A stretch of DNA of 33,628 bases from Methanocorpusculum sp. (GCA_017387505.1 JAFOFB010000016.1:1-33628); one strand, 5' to 3'. Counted from the stretch's first letter, positions 7,902 to 16,150 are shown. Program-made: numbers and translations. Notes: generated from the sequence alone by a model not told the origin.

Positions 7902-8867
7902 TTAGTCCATCCAGATTTTGATGAACTTTGCAATTAAGGCATCCATCTGGATATCCGCGTTTGCCCCTTCACTTAAGCGGAAATCAGTCTCTCCGATTGC
8001 ATCGATTAAATCAGTCTTAACACGACGGTCGATATCATCAGCAGTGGATACCGCACGGTAAAGCTGGTTTAACAGTTCGTTTGGAGCAATTCCTTTATCG
8101 TACATCAGCATGTGAAGCATGCGTTCTGATGTCTCGAAGTCTCCTTCCTTGCAGAGCTCGGCAAGCATTGCAATCTCCTCAGGCTTTGCGGTTGAGGTTA
8201 CAGCATAGACGTTTGCGGCTGTAACTGAATCTGCAACGATTGCCGCGCCCTGTAAAGCGTTGATTGCTTTTCTCATATCGCCCTGAGCAACGTAGGTGAT
8301 TGCGGAATATGCATCCTCTTCGATTACAATACCCTCAGCCTTTGCAATTCTGTCCATCTCTTCGCGGACAGCCTCCTCTGTTAAAGGACGGAAGCGGTAG
8401 ATTGCACAGCGGCTCTGAATCGGATCGATGATTTTTGAGGAGTAGTTACAGGATAAGATAAAGCGGCAGGTCTCTGCATAATTCTCCATAGTTCTTCGAA
8501 GAGCTGCCTGGGCATCGTTTGTTAATGCATCTGCTTCGTCAAGGAAGAGAATCTTAAACTCAGCATCGCCGAGCGGAGAGGTTCTTGCAAACTGCTTAAT
8601 CTGGGTTCTGACAACATCGATTCCGCGTTCATCAGATGCATTGAGCTCGCGGAAGTTCATACTCCAGGTATCGCCAAACATTTCGCGGGCTAAAGCAACA
8701 GCACAGGTGGTCTTACCAATACCTGCAGTTCCGGTAAATAACAGATGAGGTAAGCTTTTTGCGGCGGCATAGGTCTTTAACCGCTCAACAATTTCCTTTT
8801 GTCCTGAGACTTCATCTAATGTCTTTGGACGATATTTTTCTATCCAGATATCAGGCGATGCATGCAT
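7902..8867 (-). CDS. rfcS: replication factor C small subunit (clamp loader)
   Basis: A 321-residue AAA+ ATPase, the small subunit of archaeal RFC, which loads the PCNA sliding clamp onto primed DNA. It opens with the typical [16 protein letters not shown] (8-23). Walker A is GTAGIGKT (46-53), Walker B is LFLDEADA (107-114), and the arginine-finger SRC motif is at 152-154 in [11 protein letters not shown]. The C-terminal collar domain (about 225-321) is present, ending in KFIKIWMD. There is no sign of inteins, which are frequent in archaeal rfcS. It has the same orientation as the RuBisCO operon upstream, with a 54-base gap that could hold its own promoter. Confidence 0.96.
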   Translation of the reverse strand: MHASPDIWIEKYRPKTLDEVSGQKEIVERLKTYAAAKSLPHLLFTGTAGIGKTTCAVALAREMFGDTWSMNFRELNASDERGIDVVRTQIKQFARTSPLGDAEFKILFLDEADALTNDAQAALRRTMENYAETCRFILSCNYSSKIIDPIQSRCAIYRFRPLTEEAVREEMDRIAKAEGIVIEEDAYSAITYVAQGDMRKAINALQGAAIVADSVTAANVYAVTSTAKPEEIAMLAELCKEGDFETSERMLHMLMYDKGIAPNELLNQLYRAVSTADDIDRRVKTDLIDAIGETDFRLSEGANADIQMDALIAKFIKIWMD

Positions 8868-8921
8868 ATCTTACATATTGAATCCAAAGGCGGATAAAGA
8901 CTGTGATGGAGTGTAAAAAAG

Positions 8922-9254
8922 TTAAGGAGAGTTTGGAAGAACCGCGAAGAATACCACATCCTCAGAGCCTTCATTAATTATTGTGTGGGACTGACCCTTC
9001 GCACAGTAATGAACTACGCCTGGTGCAAACTTCATCTGTTCTCCGTTGTAGATAACAGTTGCCTCACCTTCAAGGAAGTACATAACCTCATAGTTGACCT
9101 CATGGGTATGAAGGCCAATAGAAGCCCCTGGAATCAGTCTTCCTTTTACGATTTTACCGTAATCATCGATAAACATACGGGAACGATACTCTTTTTCACC
9201 GCCGAAAAAGTTCGGAGATGAAGTTTCTTCAATTTTGTCGAAATTAATAATCAT
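8922..9254 (-). CDS. small cupin-domain protein coupled to RuBisCO
   Basis: A 110-residue single-domain cupin. Motif 1, GASIGLHTHEVNYEVMYFLEG, supplies metal ligands His49, His51 and Glu56; motif 2 (78-94, PGVVHYCAKGQSHTIIN) supplies His90. A divalent metal site is therefore likely. Small cupins of this kind can be isomerases, dioxygenases or ligand-binding proteins; the sequence alone does not say which. Its ATG overlaps the RuBisCO stop codon in an ATGA junction, so the two are translationally coupled. That is the main clue to function: a role in RuBisCO regulation or in handling a sugar phosphate of the same pathway is plausible but inferred. Confidence 0.8.
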   Translation of the reverse strand: MIINFDKIEETSSPNFFGGEKEYRSRMFIDDYGKIVKGRLIPGASIGLHTHEVNYEVMYFLEGEATVIYNGEQMKFAPGVVHYCAKGQSHTIINEGSEDVVFFAVLPNSP

Positions 9255-10465
9255 TTGTCACCCCATTTTGCAAGAGCTGCCGCAAGCTCCGGATGTGAAA
9301 GAGAATACTCGCGGGCAGGAATTCCAAGAACAGCTGCCTCAACTGCCTGAAGCATAGCGCGTGTTCCAGCAGTCGTTCCATCAGGATGTCCGTGGATTCC
9401 ACCTCCGGCCTGAAGGATAATGTCTGTTCCAAGTTTCGAAATCTCAGCCGCAACCTTTCCAGGATGCAGACCGCCGGAAGACACAGGGAAGATCGGCTTT
9501 AAGTATGAAAGAGGCTTTGTAATCTCAATGTTGTCTGCGAGAACTTCGCCTGCTTTGCTTCCCATCTTGCCGGAGACAGAACCTGTATGGAGCTGGTCTC
9601 CTCCGGCAGAACGTACAAGCTTTGCAATAGGCCGCATAGCTATTCCATGATGCGGATTGCGGGTCAATGCACCATGCATTGTACGGTGTACATGGATTGG
9701 CACATTAATTGCCGGGTCTTCTGCAAGAGCCTGAATCGCAGAAAATCCTGCGGTTAAGACATCGACAATAAGCATATTAGCTCCGGCTGAAACTGCTTTG
9801 TGTGCAAGTTCCACAATCCTGTCTCCTCCTGTTGTAACGTTTACCGCATACAAAACCTGCTTACCTGTCTCATCTTTTGCACGGTCGAGAGCATCCATTA
9901 CAGCTTCAAGTCTCTCGAAAAGCGGACAGAATGTCTGGTTTGTCAGAGTTTCATCATCCTTGATTAAATCAAGACCTCCAAGAGCTGCTTCGTATGCCAC
10001 CTGAGCTGTGTCTTTTGGATTTAAGCCGACCTTTAGTTTGATAATCGTTCCAATGTGCGGTCTGCATGAGACTTCAGTTCCAACAATTTTTCGAACTCCT
10101 TCGATTCCAAACTTCGGACCGCATCCGCAGAGTTTTTCCGGAAGGTCGATATCTAAGAGACGAACTGCTTCGAGTTTCCCAAGTCCAAAAAGGTTTCCGG
10201 CAATAACAGACAAGTACTGCGGAATATTTCCCTTCTCGAAAATTTCGTGCGGGAAACAGATTCTGGTTAAGTATCCGCCGTCCGGGAGTTCCACAAGATC
10301 CTCAACAGACCCGTCTAAATCATGGACATAGGCGGTTTTATCATTTACAGTTGAAAGACTGGTCCATGTTCCTGTTGTCTGTTCCTCGCGGATTGCGTTT
10401 GCAGCGTAAGATGCGTCAACTCCATCTTTAGTTCGGAAATAGTATGTTGCAATTAAATCTTTCAT
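9251..10465 (-). CDS. rbcL: ribulose-1,5-bisphosphate carboxylase/oxygenase large chain, form III
   Basis: A 404-residue archaeal RuBisCO. TGTW (31-34) and AGNLFG (89-94) are the N-terminal active-site segments. GGLDLIKDDE (163-172) carries the carbamylated Lys169 and metal ligands Asp171 and Glu172. HRTMHGALTRNPHHGI (260-274), SSGGLHPG (329-336) and QAGGGIHGHP (352-361) supply the remaining phosphate and substrate contacts. One oddity: the loop holding the catalytic base reads IIKLKVGL (141-148), with Leu (CTA) where most RuBisCOs have Pro between the two Lys. In archaea form III fixes CO2 onto RuBP from AMP/nucleoside breakdown, or in methanogens from a phosphoribulokinase route; no phosphoribulokinase is present here. 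It lies between the R15P isomerase gene upstream and the cupin gene downstream, both joined by ATGA overlaps. Confidence 0.96.
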   Translation of the reverse strand: MKDLIATYYFRTKDGVDASYAANAIREEQTTGTWTSLSTVNDKTAYVHDLDGSVEDLVELPDGGYLTRICFPHEIFEKGNIPQYLSVIAGNLFGLGKLEAVRLLDIDLPEKLCGCGPKFGIEGVRKIVGTEVSCRPHIGTIIKLKVGLNPKDTAQVAYEAALGGLDLIKDDETLTNQTFCPLFERLEAVMDALDRAKDETGKQVLYAVNVTTGGDRIVELAHKAVSAGANMLIVDVLTAGFSAIQALAEDPAINVPIHVHRTMHGALTRNPHHGIAMRPIAKLVRSAGGDQLHTGSVSGKMGSKAGEVLADNIEITKPLSYLKPIFPVSSGGLHPGKVAAEISKLGTDIILQAGGGIHGHPDGTTAGTRAMLQAVEAAVLGIPAREYSLSHPELAAALAKWGDK

Positions 10466-11394
10466 AATTTCTCCTGCATCGGGTCAAATCCTAAATGGTC
10501 ACGCATAATTGTATATGCAGCCTCAGGCGGTACAGCCCCTGCTTCGGTCACAATTACATCAATGTACCTGGCAGGTGTAACATCAAACACCGGATTTCTT
10601 ACAGTAACGAATGGAAGTTTTTCAGAAACATCATCCGGTAAAACTTCTGATGCCGGACGTTCCTCGATTTCGATGTGGTGACCGAGAATTGTTTTTGGAG
10701 CGAACTTGTATGTCTCAGCCGCAACAAGCACATTCTTTCTTGCTTCATAAGCCGCTAAAGCAATCTGTGATGTTCCGATTTTATTCACAACAGCTCCTTT
10801 GACAGTTACCGCATCAGCCCCGACGATTACTAAATCCGCTTCCTTCATGAAGGTTCGAACTGCCGAATCTACAATGTAGGTCGTTGGGATTTGGTGATCG
10901 TTTAAGGTCTGAATGGTAAGTCTTCCCTGATTCCAGGGACGTACCTCAGTTGCAATGACTGAGATGTTTTTGCCCTGCTCTTTTGCAAGAATAATTCCGG
11001 CTAAAGCCGCTTTGGAGTTGCAGTGAGTCATCACAGTCATGCCGTCTTTGATTCTTGCGGCACAGATTTCTGCAATACGCTTCACTGCCTCATTTGATGA
11101 TTCGATAAACTTCTCAGCCTGATTTTTGACAAGAGTGCGTGCCTCGTCCTCGGTTTCTGCCAAACTCATACCAAAAAGCACTATTCGTACAGCATTTGGA
11201 AGAGAAACAGCTGTCGGGCGTGTTGCAAGAAGAATATCTGCTGCTTTGTTCATCTCGGAAACAAAGGAAGACAGGCCGTCTTTTGGAAGACTTTCAGCAT
11301 GCTCTAAAAGTGCACGGGCCGCTTCCCGTGCAATCTTTCCGGCTCCGCGGATCTCCATATTTTTAATTTGTTCAGCGGTTTTTACAAGAGACAT
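10462..11394 (-). CDS. ribose 1,5-bisphosphate isomerase (eIF2B-alpha-like fold)
   Basis: A 310-residue member of the eIF2B/R15P isomerase family. It is predicted to convert ribose 1,5-bisphosphate to ribulose 1,5-bisphosphate, the RuBisCO substrate. The two catalytic residues of the family are visible: Cys125 in MTHCNSKAAL and Asp194 in VIVGADAV. RPWNQGRLT (152-160) is the family's substrate-binding arginine segment. The stop codon overlaps the rbcL start in ATGA, and this direct coupling to RuBisCO supports R15P isomerase over translation factor eIF2B or methylthioribose-1-phosphate isomerase. The third enzyme of the pathway, AMP phosphorylase, is not in the window. Confidence 0.93.
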   Translation of the reverse strand: MSLVKTAEQIKNMEIRGAGKIAREAARALLEHAESLPKDGLSSFVSEMNKAADILLATRPTAVSLPNAVRIVLFGMSLAETEDEARTLVKNQAEKFIESSNEAVKRIAEICAARIKDGMTVMTHCNSKAALAGIILAKEQGKNISVIATEVRPWNQGRLTIQTLNDHQIPTTYIVDSAVRTFMKEADLVIVGADAVTVKGAVVNKIGTSQIALAAYEARKNVLVAAETYKFAPKTILGHHIEIEERPASEVLPDDVSEKLPFVTVRNPVFDVTPARYIDVIVTEAGAVPPEAAYTIMRDHLGFDPMQEKL

Positions 11395-11447
11395 TAGTAT
11401 GTAAAATTCGGATTCTTATGATTAAATAGTTATGGAAGAGGGAAAGG

Positions 11448-11756
11448 TCAGTTAATTCCCCGTTCTTCCTCGAAGCGTTTCTTAAATGCAGCAAGAGCCT
11501 CTGCGTACTCAGGAGACTCTGCAAACTTCTCCATAAAGTCCTCTTCGACAAGTCTGTCAACAGCAACCTGTTCTGCAAAAACCTGACACATAGAGTTCTG
11601 ACAGTTTCTTAGAACCTGCATCATCTCTGCTTCCTCCTTCTGCTTTTTTGCTTCCTTCTTTGCTGCCTTCAGTCCGCATTTGGATGTTCGCTTATCTTTG
11701 CAGTCCTTATCGTACTTTTCAGTACATTTGTGACATAACTTCTTCTCTTTTGCCAT
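11448..11756 (-). CDS. small Cys-rich, highly charged hypothetical protein
   Basis: A 102-residue soluble protein with no recognised family. The N-terminus has four cysteines (Cys8, Cys11, Cys19, Cys27) spaced C-x2-C-x7-C-x7-C in a Lys/Asp-rich setting, which could bind zinc. A Lys/Glu-rich helix (30-48), a second Cys pair (52, 57) and an acidic helical C-terminus follow. Its ATG lies two bases after the patatin stop, and a strong GGAGGG ribosome site sits inside the end of that gene, so it is very likely translated as the last cistron of the MBF1-TPI-patatin operon. Function unknown. Confidence 0.7.
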   Translation of the reverse strand: MAKEKKLCHKCTEKYDKDCKDKRTSKCGLKAAKKEAKKQKEEAEMMQVLRNCQNSMCQVFAEQVAVDRLVEEDFMEKFAESPEYAEALAAFKKRFEEERGIN

Positions 11757-11758
11757 GT

Positions 11759-12613
11759 TTAACCCTCCAGATAGGAGATAAGCTCCTCACACTTCAAATT
11801 ATAATCTTCAACACCTTTGTCATAGAGTTTCTGCATGAGTTTTATATCTCTGGTACTCGTGGAAACTCCTGTATTTTCAGGAGGTGCGAAGATAAAGATG
11901 CGCCCATCTATCTCCATCTCATAAACCCACTTGAGGATTTCATTATATCTGAGATGGCGTTCATCAATCATCTCAACAATCTTTGGATACTTTCGAAGCA
12001 TAGCGCAGTATGCCTGCCTCATTCTCTGAGGAGACCTGACAAACGTTCTCGCATTTTCAAGCAGAACAACAACCTTTTCACATCCGTCATCGAATGCTTT
12101 TTTCAGCGGAATCGGATCTGAAACCCCTCCGTCATAATACATTCTGCCGTCTATCTCTATCGGACGGCAGAGTGCAGGTATAGATGAACCGGCCATTAAA
12201 ATCCGGTAATCATTTACCGCCATCTCTGTTTTGGAAAAGTAGCGGACATTACCTGTTTTCGCATCGGTTGCTGTAAGTAAAAGTTCAGCAGGATTTGCAA
12301 GAGCGTCAGAGTAAAAGAACGGGTCTTTTCCTGTTGAGTTTGACAGTTCACCATAGATGTATCGGTGATTAAAGTACGAACCCTTTGTGATAAAATTCCA
12401 AAAGCCCATAAAACGCGGGTCTTTTGTATGCTCTGTATAGAACCTGAGATTTCTTCCGCGCTGTCCTGCAGTATATGATGCAAGATTCCATGCTCCGGCA
12501 GAAACACCGATACACTCATCAAATGTGATGCCGTCATCTAAGAACCTGTCGAGGATTCCAGCGCTGTAGGCACATTTCATGCCTCCGCCTTCAACGACAA
12601 GCCCGGTTTTCGT
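11759..12613 (-). CDS. patatin-like phospholipase, apparent ACG start (or start-codon loss)
   Basis: The protein is a patatin-like serine hydrolase of about 284 residues: oxyanion loop LVVEGGGMKCAYSAG, nucleophile elbow GVSAG (Ser38) and catalytic Asp161 in YYDGGVSD, counted from codon 12613. It probably hydrolyses acyl esters or lipids; the substrate in an archaeon is unclear. The start is abnormal. The family's usual opening, Met-Lys-Thr-Gly-Leu, is present here as Thr-Lys-Thr-Gly-Leu with ACG at 12611-12613, and no ATG, GTG or TTG occurs in frame between an upstream stop and ATG 12580. Starting at 12580 would cut off the glycine-rich oxyanion loop. ACG lies 8 bases after the TPI stop, the normal operon spacing. 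Options are ACG initiation, a start-codon mutation, or a base error. Confidence 0.75.
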   Translation of the reverse strand, partial: TKTGLVVEGGGMKCAYSAGILDRFLDDGITFDECIGVSAGAWNLASYTAGQRGRNLRFYTEHTKDPRFMGFWNFITKGSYFNHRYIYGELSNSTGKDPFFYSDALANPAELLLTATDAKTGNVRYFSKTEMAVNDYRILMAGSSIPALCRPIEIDGRMYYDGGVSDPIPLKKAFDDGCEKVVVLLENARTFVRSPQRMRQAYCAMLRKYPKIVEMIDERHLRYNEILKWVYEMEIDGRIFIFAPPENTGVSTSTRDIKLMQKLYDKGVEDYNLKCEELISYLEG

Positions 12614-12621
12614 AAAAAAGT

Positions 12622-13287
12622 TTAGAGTTTGGAAACCAGATCGCGGAGAACCGCTTCAGGGTCTTTTGCTTTTACAACGCTTGATGCAAGAAGAACCCCG
12701 TCTGCTCCAAGGTCAACTGCTGTCTTTACACAATCGCCGGACTGAATACCAGCCCCGCAGAGCACTTTGACATCAGCATTAATATTTTTCACACACTCAA
12801 CAGATGCTGAAATAATTCCAGGATCTGCCTTTGCAACAGAGACACCGGAACCGATTAACTCAGGAGGCTCGATTGCCACATAAGTTGGACCGAATGCTGC
12901 AGCCGCTGCTGATACACCTGCAGTGTTTGTACAGACAACAGACTCTAAGTGGTTGAACTTTGCAGCCTCAACACATGCTTCGATATCGGCAATGGTTAAA
13001 CGACGCTCGGAGTGGTTGATGAGAGTACCTGTACATCCAGCGGCACGAACAGTAAAAGCCGGAACTCTTCCGGTAAATGCGCCTTCGACTGCATCGATAT
13101 GCTGAGCATATACAGGAATCTCGTAGTGTTTGCAGAACGGGTGAAGTTCTACATACTGCGGGGCAACACCGATTGTAACACCGGTCTCCGACATTACAAG
13201 TTCAGCGGCCTCGCCGATTCTTCCTGCATTGTTTCCTGCACCTTCGCGGTAGGACTTGAAGTTAATTAAAATAAGAGGGGAAGTCAT
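12622..13287 (-). CDS. tpiA: triosephosphate isomerase, archaeal short type
   Basis: A 221-residue archaeal TPI, about 30 residues shorter than bacterial and eukaryotic enzymes, as usual. Catalytic residues are seen: Asn9 and Lys11 in LINFKSY, His92 in LINHSERR, Glu140 in [11 protein letters not shown], and the phosphate-binding CGAGI and GADGVLLAS loops near the C-terminus. It interconverts dihydroxyacetone phosphate and glyceraldehyde 3-phosphate, linking to the gap gene 5 kb away in the same orientation. Its ATG overlaps the MBF1 stop in TAATG, so it is translationally coupled to MBF1. The patatin gene follows 8 bases after its stop codon. Confidence 0.96.
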   Translation of the reverse strand: MTSPLILINFKSYREGAGNNAGRIGEAAELVMSETGVTIGVAPQYVELHPFCKHYEIPVYAQHIDAVEGAFTGRVPAFTVRAAGCTGTLINHSERRLTIADIEACVEAAKFNHLESVVCTNTAGVSAAAAAFGPTYVAIEPPELIGSGVSVAKADPGIISASVECVKNINADVKVLCGAGIQSGDCVKTAVDLGADGVLLASSVVKAKDPEAVLRDLVSKL

Positions 13288-13799
13288 TATTTCCTCTTAA
13301 TCTGAATCACATCACCAAGAGTGGTAGCGGCCACTCCGCCTGCCTGTGACTTTGAACTGTCGTCTCCGACATCGAGCAGAACGATTCCAAGTTCTTTTTC
13401 AATCTTCTTGCGTTCTGCCTCAGTTGGTGCGCGTTCTCCGCGTTCAAGCTTTTTGATATCTCCTTCCTGCATCTTTAAGATGAATGCAAGGTCTTTCTGG
13501 GAGAATCCTTTTGCCTGACGGGCTACAGCGATACGCTTGGAGAAGTCTTCTACAACATCTCCTTCGATGAAATCGAACATATCACGTTTACGCGGGGCAG
13601 ATGGGGAGTGGACTGGACGCGATGCAGAAGACTGAGGGGCAAAACGCCCGGACTGAGCCTTAGAACGCGGGGTCTGAACTTCGGTACCCAGCTTCGCACA
13701 CTTATCGCAAACCTTCATGGGCTTTGCACCTTCAATCTGAACGAGGCGTGCCCGCTTAGTGATTTGTACGCCGCATAATTCACAATATTCTGTCTGCAT
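13287..13799 (-). CDS. mbf1: multiprotein bridging factor 1 homologue (zinc ribbon plus HTH)
   Basis: The archaeal MBF1 family (aMBF1). Taken from the ATG at 13799, it has 170 residues: a zinc ribbon C6-x2-C9 ... C31-x2-C34 (YCELCG and VCDKCA), a low-complexity Ser/Pro/Arg linker (45-75), and a Cro/C1-type helix-turn-helix (about 80-135) with the typical [17 protein letters not shown]. An upstream ATG at 13829 is in frame, but family members begin immediately before the zinc ribbon, so 13799 is preferred. Archaeal MBF1 associates with ribosomes and the transcription machinery. Here it heads an operon with TPI, a patatin and a Cys-rich protein, joined to TPI by TAATG overlap. Confidence 0.88.
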   Translation of the reverse strand: MQTEYCELCGVQITKRARLVQIEGAKPMKVCDKCAKLGTEVQTPRSKAQSGRFAPQSSASRPVHSPSAPRKRDMFDFIEGDVVEDFSKRIAVARQAKGFSQKDLAFILKMQEGDIKKLERGERAPTEAERKKIEKELGIVLLDVGDDSSKSQAGGVAATTLGDVIQIKRK

Positions 13800-13904
13800 G
13801 GCTAATTCTGTTGTATATATCCGCTTCATATTACATTAAAGATTTTCATCTGGTACATATGGGATTTTAAAAATGATTTACACACTCAATGAGCAATAAC
13901 ATAG

Positions 13905-13940
13905 AGCTAAGCCTTGGCGCATGCCTCCTGCGAGAGCCAC
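13905..13940. repeat. Possible degenerate relative of the 7788-7832 element
   Basis: GCTAAGCCTT, then GCGCATGCCT and CTGCGAGAGCC, resemble in order the segments GCTAAGGCTT, CCGCATGCCT and GCAAGGCG at 7792-7822. Both copies lie in intergenic DNA. The match is imperfect and could be chance for a G+C-rich palindromic core (GCATGC). Apart from this and the antiporter promoter, the 13800-14057 gap holds nothing I recognise. Confidence 0.25.
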
Positions 13941-14009
13941 ATAGTAACTCAAGCCTGTTCAAATTAATACTCTTATTCGCGGCGTTTTTACAACATCTCA
14001 TTGATAAAG

Positions 14010-14017
14010 TATATAAT
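14010..14017 (+). promoter_or_regulatory. TATA box of the antiporter gene
   Basis: TATATAAT in an A/T-rich stretch, 41 bases before the antiporter ATG, would put the transcription start near 14040. A GAGGT ribosome site at 14048-14052, five bases before the ATG at 14058, then fits a short leader. The inverted pair CAATGAG (near 13887) and CTCATTG (near 13997) flanks this region; an operator role is only a guess. Confidence 0.55.
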
Positions 14018-14057
14018 ACATCACACAGCAAACTTAACACATTTATAGAGGTCTCAT

Positions 14058-16124
14058 ATGGGAGATGAAGCGTTCATAATTTCCGCACTTGTAGTTGTGC
14101 TTGCCTGTGCTTTGGTGGTACAGTTAATCGGTCGGAAATTCAGAATACCAATTATCATCGGATACTTCCTAACAGGTATCATAGTCGGTCCATTCGGCCT
14201 TGGACTGATTACCGAAGAGGAAGTGTCGATGCTTGCAGAACTCGGCGTTATTCTGCTGATGTTTACCATCGGTCTGGAAATTTCGCTGAAAAACCTTCTT
14301 GCGATGAAGAAGATTGTCTTAATCGGCGGTATGCTTCAGCTGGTTTTGACGACATTGGCCGTACTCGGAATCATGATGGCGGTCGGCTTCTCGTTCAGCG
14401 TTTCGCTTTTCATCGGTTTCCTGGTTGCACACTCGTCCACTGCAATTATCATGGACTTGTACCAGAAGAGCGGTGAAGTTGACATCAGACATGGAAAGAT
14501 AGCTCTTGGTCTGTTGATTTTCCAGGACTTAAACGTAGTTCCAATGATGCTTGCAGTCCCGTTCCTTGCCGGAACCGACGGAGGAGATTTAGCAGGCTCT
14601 GTTGTAAGCTTCGTATTCGGTCTTGCTATCATGATAGTAATTTTAGTAGCCGCCATCTACCTTGTTCCAAAACTCCTGCGTCACGTTGCCCTTACCAGAA
14701 GCGGAGAGCTATTCGTTATCGCAATTGTTGTCATCTGTTTCGGTATCGCCTGGCTCATGTCCTTAAACGGCGTAAGCCTTGCACTTGGAGCATTCCTTGC
14801 GGGCATTGCCATATCCGGCTCTGACTACAGCCACGAAGTTGTCGGACAGATTATGCCTCTTCGCAACATCTTAACCGGAGTCTTCTTCGTTTCGATTGGT
14901 ATGATGCTTAATCTTCATTTCCTCTGGGAACACCTTCTCGCAATCGCAGGAATTGCCGTAATTCTCCTCATTGGAAAGTTCATCTTAAACTTCGTATCTG
15001 TCAAAGCTTTAGGAGTGGCCACCGGAGCTGCTATTCTCTCCGCAGTAGGTCTTGCCCAGATTGGAGAATTCTCATTCATCCTTGGTTCAACCGGTCTTGC
15101 CGCAGGCATTCTGAACAATGAAATCTACCAGATTTTCCTTGCAATCTCCATCGTAACAATGGCGTCAACTCCGTTCCTGGTTCAGCTTGCTCCAAAGATT
15201 GTAAACAAATACTTCGCACCAAAAGTAGAGGATGAAGATAACGAGAATCAGATTCTAAAGACCGATCATGAAATCATCGTAGGTTACGGCCTTGGCGGAC
15301 AGTATGTTGCAAAGGCATTAAAGCGGATGAATATCCAATACATCATCTTAGAACTCAACGCAGACACCGTTGCCCGCGAGAAAGCACGCGGAGAAAACAT
15401 CATCTACGGTGATGCAAGCCGTGAAGCTGTCCTTGAGTATGCAGAGATTCGAACCGCTAAAACAATCGCTATCACAATCCCGCATATGGATTCTGTTAAG
15501 GGAATCATCACAGCCGCCCGCCGCTTAAACCCGCAGGTATCTATCATTACCCGCTCGAAGTTCATCTCAGAAACATCAGAGCTCTACCACCTTGGAGCTG
15601 ACGAGGTAATTGTCGATGAAAGAGAATCTGCCATCCAGATTTTCCGCCGTATCTTAATGAGCAATAACATGCCGATTCAGGACATCGAGCAGTTCAGTAA
15701 GGAAATCAGAACCGAGCTGTATAACAAGTACATCGAAATCCCGCATAAAACAAGCATCCCGGACGGAGACAGAACAACCATCATCGACTCATTAAAGGTT
15801 CGTGCAAAGCAGGCGGACGACCGTTTATCTTCAGAGATGGCAAAGGTCGAGCATGTAAGAGTTGAAGAAGGCTGTGTTGCATGCGGAAAGAAACTCTGTG
15901 AGATTCATCTGAGAAAACAGTACGGAATCTCAGTACTTGCTGTAATACGCCACGGAGAAGCAGACGCTGTTGTATCTCCAGACGTAGAGACAATTCTGAT
16001 GAAAGGAGATACTGTTGTGGTGATTGGAGACGAAGGATCTCTTGGAAGGATGCTTCCGATATTCTTATGTGACAGCGGACTGGTCTGTGAACTTCCAAAG
16101 CGGATAGATGATTCTTCGGCATAA
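14058..16124 (+). CDS. CPA2-family cation:proton antiporter with TrkA-N and TrkA-C (RCK) domains
   Basis: A 688-residue monovalent cation/proton antiporter of the KefB/GerN type. Residues ~5-385 form about 12-13 membrane helices, with FQDLNVVP (155-162) holding the ion-binding Asp157, and AHSSTAI and GFLVA segments typical of CPA2. A linker leads to a TrkA-N nucleotide-binding domain (about 404-520; IVGYGLGGQ) and a TrkA-C domain (about 590-672). The likely role is K+ or Na+ exchange for H+ across the cytoplasmic membrane, gated by nucleotide or ligand. An unusual cysteine cluster (Cys606, Cys609, Cys614) sits in the TrkA-C domain where relatives usually have small residues, suggesting redox or metal sensing. 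It is monocistronic, with its own TATA box and a strong terminator. Confidence 0.92.
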   Translation: MGDEAFIISALVVVLACALVVQLIGRKFRIPIIIGYFLTGIIVGPFGLGLITEEEVSMLAELGVILLMFTIGLEISLKNLLAMKKIVLIGGMLQLVLTTLAVLGIMMAVGFSFSVSLFIGFLVAHSSTAIIMDLYQKSGEVDIRHGKIALGLLIFQDLNVVPMMLAVPFLAGTDGGDLAGSVVSFVFGLAIMIVILVAAIYLVPKLLRHVALTRSGELFVIAIVVICFGIAWLMSLNGVSLALGAFLAGIAISGSDYSHEVVGQIMPLRNILTGVFFVSIGMMLNLHFLWEHLLAIAGIAVILLIGKFILNFVSVKALGVATGAAILSAVGLAQIGEFSFILGSTGLAAGILNNEIYQIFLAISIVTMASTPFLVQLAPKIVNKYFAPKVEDEDNENQILKTDHEIIVGYGLGGQYVAKALKRMNIQYIILELNADTVAREKARGENIIYGDASREAVLEYAEIRTAKTIAITIPHMDSVKGIITAARRLNPQVSIITRSKFISETSELYHLGADEVIVDERESAIQIFRRILMSNNMPIQDIEQFSKEIRTELYNKYIEIPHKTSIPDGDRTTIIDSLKVRAKQADDRLSSEMAKVEHVRVEEGCVACGKKLCEIHLRKQYGISVLAVIRHGEADAVVSPDVETILMKGDTVVVIGDEGSLGRMLPIFLCDSGLVCELPKRIDDSSA

Positions 16125-16125
16125 A

Positions 16126-16150
16126 AAAGGGATTGTCCCTTTCTTTTTTT
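16126..16150. terminator. Bidirectional hairpin-plus-T-tract terminator
   Basis: AAAGGGA (16126-16132), loop TTG, TCCCTTT (16136-16142), then a run of seven T (16144-16150). On the opposite strand the same stem is followed by six T. It lies between the convergent antiporter and small membrane protein genes and overlaps the stop codon of the latter, so it can serve both. Confidence 0.75.

Noticed and set aside
10462-11394. Naming the eIF2B-like gene a translation initiation factor subunit
   Set aside because: The catalytic Cys and Asp pair and the ATGA overlap with RuBisCO favour ribose 1,5-bisphosphate isomerase.
13287-13829. Longer MBF1 starting at 13829
   Set aside because: The ten extra residues precede the zinc ribbon, which opens the protein in the family, so the ATG at 13799 is preferred.
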